Shown here one piece after another: positions 41,025 to 54,800 of a DNA stretch of 64,000 bases. Position 1 is the first letter of the stretch, and each line of letters begins with the position of its first letter. The position numbers and the translations under genes were made by a program. This DNA comes from Angomonas deanei (taxonomy: Eukaryota; Euglenozoa; Kinetoplastea; Trypanosomatida; Trypanosomatidae): positions 558,001-622,000 of the forward strand of contig LR877158.1 in NCBI GenBank assembly GCA_903995115.1. The letters run 5' to 3'. The notes beneath the pieces are model-generated. The model saw only the letters and a program-made list of their open reading frames with translations, did not search any database and was not told the origin of the DNA.

Positions 41025-42593
41025 TTATTTTTTCATGTCAAGCAATTGCTGTTTTATTGCCCGATAAATAGAAACCTCTTCCAGGAACATCCGCTGGAGG
41101 CTGCTGGCATCTGTGATTTGGTGATCGAATCCCCACATCAGCGGCTCAGCCGCATCCACCTTCACGGAGGAAGGGTCCTCGTCGCTTCCCTGTTCTTGTC
41201 CGTCCGACTCGGTTGTGCTGAAGTCGCGAATAATTTCATCTTCCTTCCGATACACCGCGTTGAAGAATGGGTGACGAAGAGCCTCAAGAGCGGTTGGGCG
41301 CTCTCGCGGATTCACACACAGAAGAGAGAAGAGGAGGGAAACAGCTTCACTGGGAGCGGTGGATGAGCCGATTGTTGAAGACCGGAGGACGTCAGGCGAC
41401 CCTCTGTATTGGCTGTGCTCTTTCCGGAATAGTAACTCTTTCATGAATAGTTTCCCCTCCTCGCCCCCTTCGAAAAGGTCATCGACATCGGCCTCATTTG
41501 CTGGTATGCCCCCTATCCCAGGGGTTTCCAGTATGAGACTGAGCTGGGAGAGATAATTGGCCCCGGGGAACAGGGGTTTCCTACTGAACATCTCTGCCAA
41601 TATGCACCCCACAGACCACATGTCCACTGCGTGGTTGTACTTTCCCAACACCAGCAGCTCCGGCGCTCTGTAGTACCGCGTGACGACGTAGTCCGTTAAA
41701 CTAAAAAACTGCTTGTTGTTTTCATTCTTTTCCTCGTCCACCTTATAGGCGTTAAAGCGGAACCTCTCAAACTCACTCGTCCCACTTTCCGCCGGGAGGA
41801 AAACACCTCCCCTGGCGAGTCCAAAATCGCACAGTTTCGCGGTGCAATCGCCGTCCAAAAGAATGTTGGCCGGTTTCACATCCCGGTGGATGACACCGCT
41901 CGAGTGCGTATACAGCAACGCTTTTATGAGTTGGTAGGAAATAAACCGAATTTGGTCTAGCTCTAACCGGTGGTGCGACTTTAGTAGCGCATACAAATCC
42001 GTATCCAATAGTTCTGTCACGATGTAAATGTCTCGCATGATGCCGCTCCCAAAGATTGGGCACATCACATCCAGTACCCGAATGATGTTTGGGTGCCCAG
42101 ACAGGTAACGAAGTATCTTCAGCTCGCGCAAAATTCGTCGTCCATCGACGAGGTCATCTAACACTTTGGGTACCTTCTTAATCGCTACATATGGAGATAC
42201 AGAGCCACTCCGTGTCATTCTCCTTTCATGCCTCTCGTACTCCAGCGTCGCAACTGGTGCCTGTCTCTTCAATAGCCCAGACTCGAGGTACTGTGGTGGT
42301 CTAGACTCGGTCGTGGAGCAATCGGAATTTGCTGTTCTAACAATGAAGTTTCCACTGCTTTCAAATTTTAAAACATTTTCATTGTAACGCTCGTTTCCTG
42401 GGACGAGGCGCAAATCAACGGCAGTGCACACTAACCCATATGCGCCACCTCCCAGTGAGGTGGAGATGTCGTAGTGGTCGTCCACGTGAAAGTTGGAGCC
42501 CTTCAAGTTAAAAACCTTTATATTCTGATTAGCCAGCAGGCCTGACGCTCCCCGCGCATCTTCCTCAAATTTTGACTGCCCAGTTTCAATCAT
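41025..42593 (-). CDS. MAP kinase with TDY activation loop and N-lobe insertion
   Basis: Starting at the ATG at 42593, the protein has 522 residues; upstream codons in frame only translate a GA microsatellite. The kinase is CMGC/MAPK type: glycine loop LGGGAYGLV (residues 47-55), catalytic VAIKK (Lys139), HRDVKPANIL, DFGLARGG, and activation loop LTDYVVTRYYRAPEL (about 299). The dual phosphorylation motif TDY is the form common in kinetoplastid MAP kinases. An insertion of about 70 residues sits between the glycine loop and the lysine, and another before TDY. A 70-residue acidic tail follows the C-lobe. Such kinases regulate differentiation or flagellum length in trypanosomatids; the exact orthologue is not clear. 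Confidence 0.88.
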   Translation of the reverse strand: MIETGQSKFEEDARGASGLLANQNIKVFNLKGSNFHVDDHYDISTSLGGGAYGLVCTAVDLRLVPGNERYNENVLKFESSGNFIVRTANSDCSTTESRPPQYLESGLLKRQAPVATLEYERHERRMTRSGSVSPYVAIKKVPKVLDDLVDGRRILRELKILRYLSGHPNIIRVLDVMCPIFGSGIMRDIYIVTELLDTDLYALLKSHHRLELDQIRFISYQLIKALLYTHSSGVIHRDVKPANILLDGDCTAKLCDFGLARGGVFLPAESGTSEFERFRFNAYKVDEEKNENNKQFFSLTDYVVTRYYRAPELLVLGKYNHAVDMWSVGCILAEMFSRKPLFPGANYLSQLSLILETPGIGGIPANEADVDDLFEGGEEGKLFMKELLFRKEHSQYRGSPDVLRSSTIGSSTAPSEAVSLLFSLLCVNPRERPTALEALRHPFFNAVYRKEDEIIRDFSTTESDGQEQGSDEDPSSVKVDAAEPLMWGFDHQITDASSLQRMFLEEVSIYRAIKQQLLDMKK

Positions 42594-42630
42594 GGCGAAT
42601 GTCAGTACACCTTTATTAAACGAAACAATT

Positions 42631-42632
<2 letters not shown>

Positions 42633-42661
<29 letters not shown>
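42633..42661. repeat. (GA)14 microsatellite
   Basis: An uninterrupted AG repeat. On the transcribed strand it is a CT pyrimidine tract 40 bases upstream of the MAP kinase start, well placed to act as the trans-splicing tract. Confidence 0.85.
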
Positions 42662-42665
<4 letters not shown>

Positions 42666-42863
42666 AAGGTATGGCGCCACTTCTACAACAGGAATACTAC
42701 TATTTCATTTCATGTGAATTATTGAATTGCAAATACATGTGCAGAGCGCTCGGAATACAAAAGACTGTAGATACATCATTACATACATAAATACTTTATT
42801 TCTTTAAACAAGGGACGAAAAAAAAAGGGGGGGGGGACACCCGTGGCATACGAAAGACCGTCA

Positions 42864-45800
42864 CTACTCCACGACGTCGAGAAGGAGACCCACGCCCGCA
42901 ATTATCCACTTCCTTGCCGGTTGCTTCGTCTTTAAGAAAAATCCAACCACAAATCCGGGGCCGCGGGCCTGTGTCTTGTACATTGGGCATTCATACTGAT
43001 CCCGTCGATCAATCTTTCCTAACGGCAACGACCGTACTTGCATAATCGGCATCTTCGGGTAGAGCTCCTTGAGGCGGCTTTCCTCAATGCATCCTGCCGC
43101 GGTATCCCACCTCGCGCCTTCCATCGACAGACCCACAATATAGCAACCATCTCTCGCGCTCGATTCGATTTGGTCCGCTGACTTTTTAAGGACATCCACC
43201 ACCAACGCCATTTGATCAAGATCGAAGCTGTTCACAATGGAGGTGGTTTGCATGATGGCGGTCAGGAATGACATTGGGTTGAAGAACAGGGACAGATTGG
43301 TCACCTTAGGCGTCTGCAAGTCCGTGTTCCAGTTCACCAACTGCTCGTTACGGGTGAGAAAGTTCTCCACCCACGAGCCGAGCATGCGCTGAGACATGAA
43401 GGACACGCGTGACCATTTTTCGGGCATCTTGTCCAGGAACATCTCGTCGAACAGCTCCTGCATAGACGCGGACATCGACAAGGCTCCCTTCAGACCGAGG
43501 TCAAGTTCATCGAGCGTTGTCTTGAGTGTGTTAATCAAAATGTTCATCCGCTCGCACTCCTGGTAGAACACGTGCTGCTGGGGAGAGCGGTCTTCCTCCA
43601 GCCTCTCGCCCAAATCCTGCAAGTTGTGACTTTCTGGAAGTCGTTCCCGAATCTCGTCAATCTTCTGCTGGACAATGTCTTGTGGGCTGAGCATGTCGCC
43701 TCCGGCGTGTTTCTTGGGTTGCAGTTCATTGATTGTTCTAAACAGAACGTCAGCTTGGGTGGTACGGTAGTTAATTTCTGCGTTCGGGTGGAGTCCGTAT
43801 AGGAGAGGGGATTCGATCGGGAATAGGTCAGTGTTGGTAAGATACTGCATGTACTCCTGATAACTGCACGGGGTGGGGACATTGACACCCGGGGCAAGAA
43901 GCAAGCCATCACAGCACTCCGGGATAATGTAGCTTTGCAGGTACGCCATGCACAGCACACGATCCCAATCGTCAGTGATATGTCCTCCGTACATGATTTC
44001 ACCGAACACATACCGCAAGTCTTCCCACGGAACCTTCGGGCGATCTTCAATGTAGTTGGCGGCTACCTCCAGGCACGTGGTGAGATCCCCAGCGTTAAAC
44101 GGATAGGCGCGGTTCCAGCCGAGTGGGCCGAACTTTTTCCTCTCCACGACAACAGCGTGGAAGAAGCACATTGAAAACATGATGCATCGATACTCGGCGG
44201 GTTTGGCGCTCTTTTCCCACGGTTCGTCGACGAAATTACCGAGGGCACGGACAATGTTCTGTCGGATACCGGTTGGTGGCTCCGAAGTGAGTTTGATGGA
44301 CCGCTGTAGCACACCAACAGGGATGACGTTTGACGGTTCAGCGCTTAAAAAGACACGGAACTCGGGGTGACCCTTGATTCCGTCAAAGGGAATTTCGTCA
44401 TCTGTCACCTCAATGGCCTCTTTCGCTTCCGCATCCTCGTCCGTCTCGCCACCGTTACCCTCCGAGTCGTGCTGAGATTTCTCGAGTTTTTCACCCTCCT
44501 CTCCGACGGGCTCTTCGCCTTCTCCCGCGTCTTCCTTGACGCCCTCAGCTTCCGCCCGCTCCGCCATCTTTCTTTCCATGATCTCTTTTCTCAGTTGCCC
44601 CATACGCGTGTAAGTTTCTGCATACTGATCCAGTCTCCTCTCCAAGCTCTTTAACCACTTTTCGACCAAGTGAATGTTGTTCAGCAACGCCCATCCACCC
44701 TCTCTGAAGCACTTCTCGAGGGCCTGGTCGGCCACAATCTCCTGGCCTTGTCCGAGAGAAACGTTGTAGAGCTTTTCATTGTCATACGTGTAGCCCAGCT
44801 TTCGCCCGAGCTCTTCGACGGACTTCACGGGGTCAACACCAGGAGACAGAATGAAGAACAACGGAGTTGTGGTACTGGAGTTTTGGTACGATACCGAAAT
44901 GTCGACCGCTTGATCTGAAACAAAGTATCGGCCGATGCTGTCACTCACAAATGTTTCGAGGGCGGCCGTGAGGCGATCCGGTCTCAAGCAACGAAGCACC
45001 AACAGTCGCTGAAAGCTGGTCAGATTCTTCCAGTCTCCCGGGAGTTTCTCCAGCTCCGGCTTCTCCGTTTCACACCACTGGAACCATCGGTTGTTCTCCG
45101 ACATATCTCCCGGCAGCAGGCTGAACTCGGGGGAGCTTCCCTCCACCTCCGCAAGGGCCTGGACGGCGTCCCAATTTGGCTTTGTGCACCATTCCACCAC
45201 CGTCTCGGGGCGCTCGACACCCGTCTTCTTCTTGCCGCGTAACAAGAAATCCAACTGCTTTGGATCGATTTCTTGTCTGCCAGAGAGGATCGCAAAAGTC
45301 AACAAACTCGAGAATATCAGCTTGTGTCGCTCAAACAGGCCTCGTGAGACGTACGCGAACACGTTTTCAGTGATGGAGGCGCTCACATTGTCGACACGCT
45401 TCTTTACATCCTTTTTATTCTCGGGCTGCGGCGCCATCAGCAACGCCTTGTTAAAAACAACCATGAAGGCTTCGAGGGAGTACTGATACATGTGATCAAT
45501 CTTCCACAGCTGATCGATTTGGAAGAATAGCAAAGACCCACGAACCGCCACATCCGTATATCGCAACCGATTTTGCGCAATATCCTTCTGGGTCGTCACG
45601 GCCAGCGCAAACGACGCGTTGATTTCCTTCGACTTCTTCTTTGTATTTTCCAGATTTTCAATAAGCGCCACGTTTTCGAGAATATCGCCAGTGGCGTTTG
45701 TGAGCTCGTAAAGGAGCCCATCTTCGCACTTCTGCAGTTCAATGGTCATGGTGTTCATCTGTCGGAGAAGAGCGCCACGCTTCTTTTCCAAATCGGGCCT

Positions 45801-48800
45801 TTCTTGACTCACAACAACGGCCAACAGCTGATCCTCGAGTCCTGTTTCGGTGACCATAAAGTTGATGATAGTGGTCTGGGCGTTCACCTCAGGACCGTAA
45901 TGGGGATTGCCAAGCTTCGTTTGTAGAAACAGGCGGAAATTATTGTTGTACTCCACTTCCGTGGCACCAAGCTTTATGAATTGCTTGCTGCCCTTCTTGA
46001 ACGTTTGACGACTGAGGACACCGTCCAAGACGGGCTCGATAAATTCACCGAGCGATTCAATGAGGCAAGGAAGACCTTCCTCGATACACTTTTCCAACGT
46101 TCGTTGCCAGTTCTTCTGCGACATTTGAATCACGCACAGTCCATTCTTCTCCTCTCGTGTCCGAATCCATTTAATACCCTGCAACTGGGGATCGATGAGG
46201 AGCGGCCACCGCATGCAGTTGGTCACCAAAGCACCATTTTCCGTTGAGATTCGATCCGAAGGGAGGCCCTCGTTATTCCACGACGCCACCTTTGCCTCGG
46301 AGGCTAGCACATCCATTGTGGGATCGATTCCTTCCGTCATGGGAATACCTAGTTCCTTCATGCACGGGAGCCAGTCGGACTCCATGATTTGCTCACGGAA
46401 AGACTTGGAGAAGGGGCCGATGTAGGACACGAACGAGGCGCTTAACAGCACATCGCCCACAAGCAGAACCGCCGCCTTCTTCAATTCCTCAATTGTGTTG
46501 CCCCACCTCACGCTTTCGTCGGCTAAGCCCGTCACTAGACGTTGAGCCAGATTCATCTTTGATTGGGTCTTGTTGGCCTTCGCTTCAATCGCAGTGGACT
46601 CCGCCACAGCATCATCGTATTGCTTTACAAGGGTGTCCAACTTGCTCTTTAAGTCGGCGACTTTATCTTGAATCTTTTTCAGGGCGGACTGACTCGACGC
46701 CAGGCGCTGCTGCGCCTCAGCTAGTCGTTCCTCTTTCGGCTTCACGTCACAGCGCACAATGTGATACCGGTTCATGCCGATACACCACTGACACAGACCA
46801 GCGGCGGCGGCAGATTTGTTCTTGATAATCTCCGGATCAAACGAAGGGTTGTTAATGTAAATTTGAATCTGATCCACACAAGCTTGAGGAATGTTGTTCA
46901 CGTCAAATCCGCGGAGTTCTTGGAGAAAGCGATCCACCTGGTTCATCATCTTCTTGCACTCGTTCCACGTTCTCTGCTTCACCGGGGGGATAGACTTGGG
47001 ATTAGAGGTAAGCACCTTCACACAAATAGCCACCATCTGCACGTCTTCCGGTGGCTTACCCAGATTCTTCAATTCAGCGATGGATGCCTTATCAAGGGTG
47101 TCGAGCGCGGCCAGTGCCTCTTGGACCAGAGGTTGGGCCTTTGCCAGATCCTCTTTACATTGTATCTCGAAAGAAGTGACTTCCTCCACGATTTTGTTGG
47201 TCTTTTCCTCTTCCTTGGCCGCAATGGCGCTCTGTTCTTCCACAATAGCCTTCTCTCGTCCAACCGTCTCCATCAGAGCCGCCGTCTTTTGGCGCGCCTC
47301 CTCCACCTCCACACTCTCCTTCTGCAAAACCTCCTGGAGCGCCTGAACCTGTATACCAGCTTCCTTAATCTTGTCGATACCACTCACGAGGCGCTCCGTC
47401 TTATCGAGATTCTCCTTCCGCTTAATGGAGAGCAGCTCCTTGTAGAAGGCAATCAGTTCCAGGAAGGACTTTGGTGTCGTGTATGCATAACGCTTCTCCT
47501 GTGTGTAGTAGTCCTCGCAGGTCTCCGTCACCTTGGTCTGGCAGAAGGCCATATAATCTGCGATATTCTTGGTTGTCTCTTCCCCTCCCAGATCAATCTC
47601 CGAGAGGAATCGGTACGCGACGGACTTGAGAGCCTGCTCGGGCCACTTCAGGAACCAGTCGATTACGGTCGTGTTCGCCAAGGCGGGGAACTGTCGGCAC
47701 CACGTTGCAAAGTTCTTACTAACGGGCGAAAAGCAGAGAATGATGTGCAAATTGGATCGCACCTTGGAAATGAAGTACTCCCAGCACACATCGGGGTTGG
47801 AATAATCTACAAAGCCAGCCGCCTTCACCTCATTCGTCAGTGAACCCACAATACCGTCGCGCTCATCCTGGTTGAACAGCTCGGGAACATTGCCGCTGCT
47901 TAGCATGTCGTTCAAGTACACCAACATGTCGAGGGATACAATTTGGGTATCGGTCAGAATAAATGCAAAAGGATACCCTTTTACACCGCACTTTCTGTAC
48001 AGCTCCTGCATGTCCGTGCGGAAGTCCGTGATATCGTATGCACTGGTGACCAGAATTTGAAAAATGTCATGGCCGTTAATGAAGGACGCCAAGCGCGCCA
48101 ACGACTGCTTACCAGAGCCTCCGACACCAACAAGGAAGGCATTTCCTCGGGGGTTAGATGTGATACGCGAAATGCGGCAAACGTGTTCGATCGCTTGGTT
48201 GAACAAGACCAAATTCATGGCCGCATAGCTCTCGTTGTATTCGGCCAACTTCTTCTGGAGGAACTCGCTGGACTGATTGTAGTCCGTCTCATGGTATACA
48301 TTTTCTTCTCCCTCAGGCGTCGTGTGAAACGGCGCCCACAGTAGTGGCTCCTCGATTGCGTCCTTGGCAGACACGTCAGGGAACCCTGCGCGGTTAATCA
48401 CCTCCAGTAAAAGGGCGTCATATCGGGCGAGGTCTTCACTTTCAGCCATACGGTCGCGGAAAGTACGGTTGCACTCGTGAACCCACAACCGTACAAATTG
48501 CAGACTCTTGGTGTGTAGCTTGGGATTCGACTTACACAATCCTTGGAAGATGTTAAACATCTCGCGCATGTTCCACTGATAGTGAAACTTCACGGCGGTG
48601 GGGAAAAACTGCTTTGTGACGCCAGCGTGCAGTTCAATCGTGGCGTTGGTGATGAGCGTCGTGAGAGTGTCACGAATGTCGCGAGAAAAGGATTTGGTAT
48701 GGGCTTGAAGAATCTGTCCGTAAATACTGACCAAATCCGCCTTGTCTGGCATGTTGGTGGAGAACACCGCAAAGTGTCGCAAAAGACGGTCGAGAATAGA

Positions 48801-51800
48801 GAACGTTCCGGACTTTGGGTTCATCGCGCCAACGTAGCGGACATCCACCACCTCCTTTTGTAGGATCTTGATGCGGTCGTACCAGAAACCGTAGCCAACG
48901 TGTTGCTGCAAAAGCGCAATGGCCTCTTGGGTGCCGTACTTGTCTGGTGCGGGCATATTCATATCGTCTAGGAAGAACACCAACTTTTTACGGTTAAACG
49001 GGCCATATGTGCGTCCAGAACGCTTTTCGAGAGATTGCTCCATGACGCCCTGCAAGCCGGCGGAGGATGTTCTAGCGTTAAACGAAATAACACGGAACAA
49101 CACCTTTTCGTTGTCCAACGAACGCAGCTTCGACATGATCAGGTTCGTCTTTCCTGTACCAGCGGTACCCACAAGCATCACCCCTTTAGCGTTATCCACA
49201 AATAGGCTCATCAGGTATGACATACGCACCGTATCGGCTGTCTGCACAGACACGGTGGAAAGCTGAGCATCGGGTTCGGCGGCGTAGGGCTGAACGAGGT
49301 CGGACCACGGTCTCCAGTCGTACACCACGGCGCCGCTTTCGTCCTTCTCCTTGGCAATGTAAAAGTCAAAAATAGACCCAGTTTCGGATATCTTCATGTT
49401 GGGAAACTCTTTTTTCCACTGATTGGAGAAGTTTAAGCGCATATCAATACGGCCGTCAGAGCACGGTAGCGGACCACCGAACGCCCAAATCACGGCGAAC
49501 ACAAAGTATTTCTCATACACCTCAAACGCGTTGGGGTGCTTTGAAATCTCATCCTGTTCCATGGTCTTAAAAATACCATCGAGTAGAAAGCAAATAGTCT
49601 GAACAATATTGATATCCATAACAGCCACCACGGTGCGCATGGAACGTTTCCAGAATTCAAACACATACGACACGTACTTGTCGAACAGGCTATCGAGTAT
49701 GGTGCCCTCCCTCTTCTCGCGGGAGGCAATCCACTTGTCTTTGAAGGGGCCCCACCCAAGGTCGGTTTCGTTGATGAAGATGACACCAGCACGGGACACC
49801 GTAGCGGGCGACGCATTGCGCAGATGGGAAATTTCAAAGATCATTCGCATAGAATCCGTCAGGGGGATGCGCTCGTTCGACACCAGCGTTAGCATCTTAT
49901 TATCATCCATCACAGTGTTCATGGATTCGATCCACTCGGCGTCGATGATGCCGTCCAATACAATCCACTTCATATTCTTCTTTTTCTTGGATTCCACCGC
50001 GTAGTCGCGGAAGATGGTGGACAGAATACCGTCGCGCCACTCTTTTTGCGGGGTGAAATAACCGTACAGCTCGTTCGATGAGATTGCCTTTGGGTTTAGG
50101 CAGCTCGCCACGGCCTTTGACTTCCACTCGTCTTGATACAACTTCGTCAGGGCTCCCTGCAGGCAACGCCAGCACTCGGTCTTGCCCGCTCCCGCGGCGC
50201 CAAGAATGAAAACGGAGTGGCGGACATGTAATAGCTCTTCGTACTGAACACACTTTAAGATAAAAATGTCATTCTCACCTGGCAAATTGCCTTGTTCCTT
50301 GCAGACTGCTTTACAGGCCGTCACCAACTCCGGCTTATCCTTCTTCGGGACTTCAAGGTTGGGGAACAGGGAGCGGATAAGGCCCATGAAAACATACACG
50401 TCGTCCTTACTCAACTTCGCCATGTTTGTGTCGCGCAGGGCCCTCATCAGCACGTTTCGCTCCGGCACATCGGGATCACCACGTTTCAGTGCACCGGCAA
50501 TGTACAGGACGGACTTCACGGCACGAAGACCCCAATCGTAGTGATCTTGAGGCGACAGCAGCTCCTTGTTCAGACGATACAATGTCACGAATTTCAAGGC
50601 TAAATCCTTTGCATCACCGAATCCTTCAGCCGCAAGCATAATTTCGCAAATGTTCTTTAAATCCGGCACACACATGGCGCAAGGTCTGAATAGGGATTTG
50701 ATGTTTTCAGGGAGCTCCGTTCGGCCGGCATAACCCGGATTCATCGTAATCCACATCCCCACCGACCTGGTAATCGAAATCTCCTCGTTCATGAAACGGA
50801 ACCGTTCCTTATTCTCCTTCAGAGCGTTCAAGATGGAGCCCACCTGGGTGGCAACAACGGACAAGACCTCAATCGAGATTCGGTTAAATTCATCGAAGCA
50901 ACCCCACGAGCCAGACATTGCCAAACCCTTGAAGATTTGGCCTAGCGAAATATAGTTCATCTGATCGGAGCAGTTAAACACATAGCACGCAATACCCATA
51001 TTACGCGCCAAGTCCTTCGTAGTTTCCGTCTTGCCAGTTCCGGCTGGTCCAGCGGGAGCGCCTCCCTGATGTAGTCGAAGAGCCTGGGTCAGTGTCATGT
51101 AGCATCTATCCGTCAGTTTCGTAATCACCAAGCACCCGCAAAGTCCGATATACTCGTAGCCGTTAATAAAGTACGCATCGGCAATGCGTATCTCGCTTCC
51201 CTTCTGTTCATCCCAGTAGTATCGGAGCTGTGACTGCCAAGTGAACGCCTCCACCGTGTCGACGCGTTCGTCCACCATGTTTTGAACAATGTCACGATTG
51301 TGCACATCGATCGTAATAAGGTGGACCAACATTTTGCGCTCCTGTGAGGTGCGTTCAAGGAGAACCTCCTTAATTAGGCTATCTAACTGAGACTTTTGAT
51401 TCTTTAGCAGCTCCTTCATTCCCATGTCGTTACCTTCCTCGATTTGTGTAAACGCCTGATGAACCTCCGTTGTGAACCAGATACGCGAGGCGACAATGAC
51501 AGCCTGGCAAGGATACTGATAGATCCACTCGTTACGTGGCTTCTCAATGTAGCTCGCATTTCCCTCTTTAATATGCATCTTCATGGAGCGCATCATGCAC
51601 TTGATCAGCCCGTCCAGCCATACCTCCACAGGGCCCTCACAAGTGAACGAATCACTCAAAGTAACGTGCTCGCCCTGTAGGGAAACCATCTTCCAGACGT
51701 CCTTCTCGCCGCAGTTGGGGTGGGGGTTGTCGTCAAATACGAAATAGTCGACCGAGTCGATAATCTTGCTCATGTGTACCATCACCGCGCGAGGGTCGGA

Positions 51801-54800
51801 GCCCTTGGAAAGAATATCGATGAGATCCGTGTCGGACACAAAAAAGAACCGGGGGAAAATCTTCCTCTTCGTCTCAAGGTAATCGGCGAGGGACTTCTCA
51901 CACTGCTCCAAAATTTCTTGAATGTAATTCAGCGTCTTCTCGAGCTCCTCATCCCGTCCAATGTCATCTTTCAGCTTTTCGGTGCAAATGACTTCGATGA
52001 CATCCGTGTAAACGTGAGCCTTTTCCATAAGCAACCGGAATACCTTGTCTGCCTCTGCGAAATTTTTCGCATCCTCGGGGAGTTGAATACGAATATCCTC
52101 TGAAAGCACAAAAATAGGATACAGATTCTGCCACTGTCTCTGGATGTCAATCCACTTTGTGGTGCAAGTATCCACCATACCCAACATCTTCTGCCACTCC
52201 AGCACCTTTGCATAAAAGTAGCCCACGAAACGATCCGACAGCATGGAAGAGAGGGCATTATTATCACTCTCCAACTGTTCCACTATTTCATCTACAGAAC
52301 CCAACAAATAGCAGTTCAGGTTGTTGTCCATCTCATAACTGTATCGTAAGGATTTCCAGGCCTCAATAATCTTATCGAGATTCTTCTCAATACGGAGCTC
52401 CTTTTCAGCCTTCTCAACAATATTGGAAACATCGTCTGAATAATTGTGTAGGCCGAGGGAGAACAGCTTTTCCAGTGTGAAGTCGGGAGCATCCGGATCT
52501 ATAGTTCCTGGCTGCTTTGTAGTGGTCACCAGCTCCTGCCAGTGTCTCGGGCGCATGGCGGGTGAACTCAGAGATTCGCAGAGCGGCAAGGAAGTCCTCA
52601 TATTGCGAACCTGTTCATCCACACCTTTAAAGGTGTCCCATGTCTTCACTTTCATCGGCTGCTGTTGTAGCTGCTTGGATATCTTCTTGCACTCGTCCTC
52701 AAAGTAGGACACGTCGGCGTCCTTGAAGGTGGAACGCTTCCACTCGGTGAACTGTGAAATAACGTGAAAGTGTAAATCCCACACCTGCTTCAAAAGCATC
52801 AGCTCCTGTCGGCACTCACGGATTTCCTTGAACTGGGATGGGGCGAGATCAAACAGGTCCTGGAGGTTCTGCAGTTCACGGCCCTCATTCTGCAAATTCA
52901 TGAGGTGAAGATACGCCTTATCGATTTCCTCGTAGACGGAGCGGGTGTCGATGTTATAGGAGAAGAGGGAGTTCGAATGGAACGTGGTGACTTCCTGTCG
53001 GAGTTTAGCCTCGAACGCAGAAACGGACGTCTTCACCTTTTCGGTTTCTCTGTCTTGCACAATGGAGTTCTGCGCGCGCGCGTTCAATGCCTTCTTGTTT
53101 AACGCTATCCACTGCTCCGGAGCGGGTTTCCGTAGTTCTTCAATTTTCTCAATCTTTGCCAACTCGGCGTCGGCGTCCGGGGAGGTGCTGGCGTGCGTTT
53201 TTAGCATCCGCAGGGCACTTTGGATGGGCGGGAACATGCCGCTCGTTTCGCCAGTTTCGTCCTGTCCCATCACCTCCGTGTTCTTCTTTCGGCAGTCACG
53301 AATCCACCGCATGACAGACTTCAGTGACTCAACGTCACCGTCCACCACCTCCACGTCGAGGCCCTTGTCGGCCTCCTTCATAAAGGTGTAAAGATTGTTT
53401 AGGTCCGTCTTCATTTTGTCCATGATAAACTCCGTAAACATGTCCTTCCACTTTTTGCAAGTGTCCCGCAGGGACACTCGTAACGGTTTGACGTCGATGG
53501 AAACAAAGCTTTCCCTGTGACGGTCCTCAATCGTGGAGACCTTCGAGTGAATCCTTTCGTACTCGGTGATGGCGCGGTCAAAGTCCTGAAGAGGCACCTC
53601 GAAGTACTCTTTTTCACCTGACGGTGCACTCGTTTCTTCAGCCATAGAAAGACTAGAGCGCCGTTCGGATGTCTCCCGCTTCAGAAACACATCAAACGCC
53701 TTCTGTCGATCATTGGCCCACAGCTGCTTGAACTCATCGTAGAGACTTCTGTAGTTTTCGCAGGCATCATTGTTTTGCTCAAGGAGGAGTTCGATTTCCC
53801 TCTCCATTTTGGAGACCTCCACGTTTTGCCGGATTAAAGTGTCGTACTTTTCGGTTCCATGGACGGAGGAAATCAGTCCAGTCGCATCCTCAAGTCGTCC
53901 AATAGTAGAGAGAACAAGATCCCCAATACTCTGCTTCTCCCCTTCGGGCACAGCTGCCAGCGGTGGGTCATACCGGGAGACTTGGTTGGTGCTCTCTGGG
54001 GTTTCCTTGCCCAGGCCCAGTTTAACATCAATGAGCGGTATTCCATCATTGTCGGCGATCCAGGCAGGGTCGATTTGGTCGCGGAGTTGAGTGAGCGCTT
54101 TCAAAACCGCCTGAGATAACGAAGACGTCACTTCATCGTTCACATAGCGCAAGTACTTCTGCCACATATCGCTACCCTCCGCCACTTCCGCCGACTCCGA
54201 CGACTGCTTCAACTCATTCAGGGTCGTCAACCCTTCCGTGACGCGTGCGTGTATCTCCGTGTTCAGCTTTTCAAGATACTGGCTGCGCTCCTGGATATAG
54301 TCGTCGAGCAGCTTTCGGAACTCGTTTTCGGTTAGGGTCTTGTCACCTCTGGCGGGGTCAAGTGGGAAGACCGTGTCTGCCTTTTGATATTCGGCGATGG
54401 ATGCCTTAATGCCGTCCACGTTCGAGTGAAGAGTTGACACGACTCGGTTAATGGCTCCCACGTCACGCAGGGCAACCTCAATGTATCTGTCTGCCTCCTC
54501 TTCTTCCTCCCACCGGACATCCTCAATACCGCGCTGGATCACGGTGTCAAACGTGTTGAGTTCGTTCTGGATTAACGGGCGCTCCTCCTCGGGCCGCAGT
54601 TTCGCAATGACGTCATTGTAAGTGGAGCAAATGTACTCCAGCTTTAGTGATTGGGAACGGAATACTTCGCGCTTGGCAAATATGGCCTGCGCATCCGGTG
54701 GGATCTCGAAAACTTCGTCCTCCCCGCCGTAGGAGTTCAGGAGCTCCAAATAGTACACCTCGCGGAGCGTCCGTACGAGCGCTGGATCGAGATTGACCTC

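Noticed and set aside
42594-42680. N-terminal hydrophobic Ser-Leu repeat upstream of the MAP kinase
   Set aside because: It is the translation of the GA microsatellite and not a signal peptide; the ATG at 42593 is the better start.
46761-47843. A 360-codon plus-strand open frame inside the dynein gene
   Set aside because: It is antisense to the conserved stalk and AAA4 coding region and has the composition of an opposite-strand shadow.
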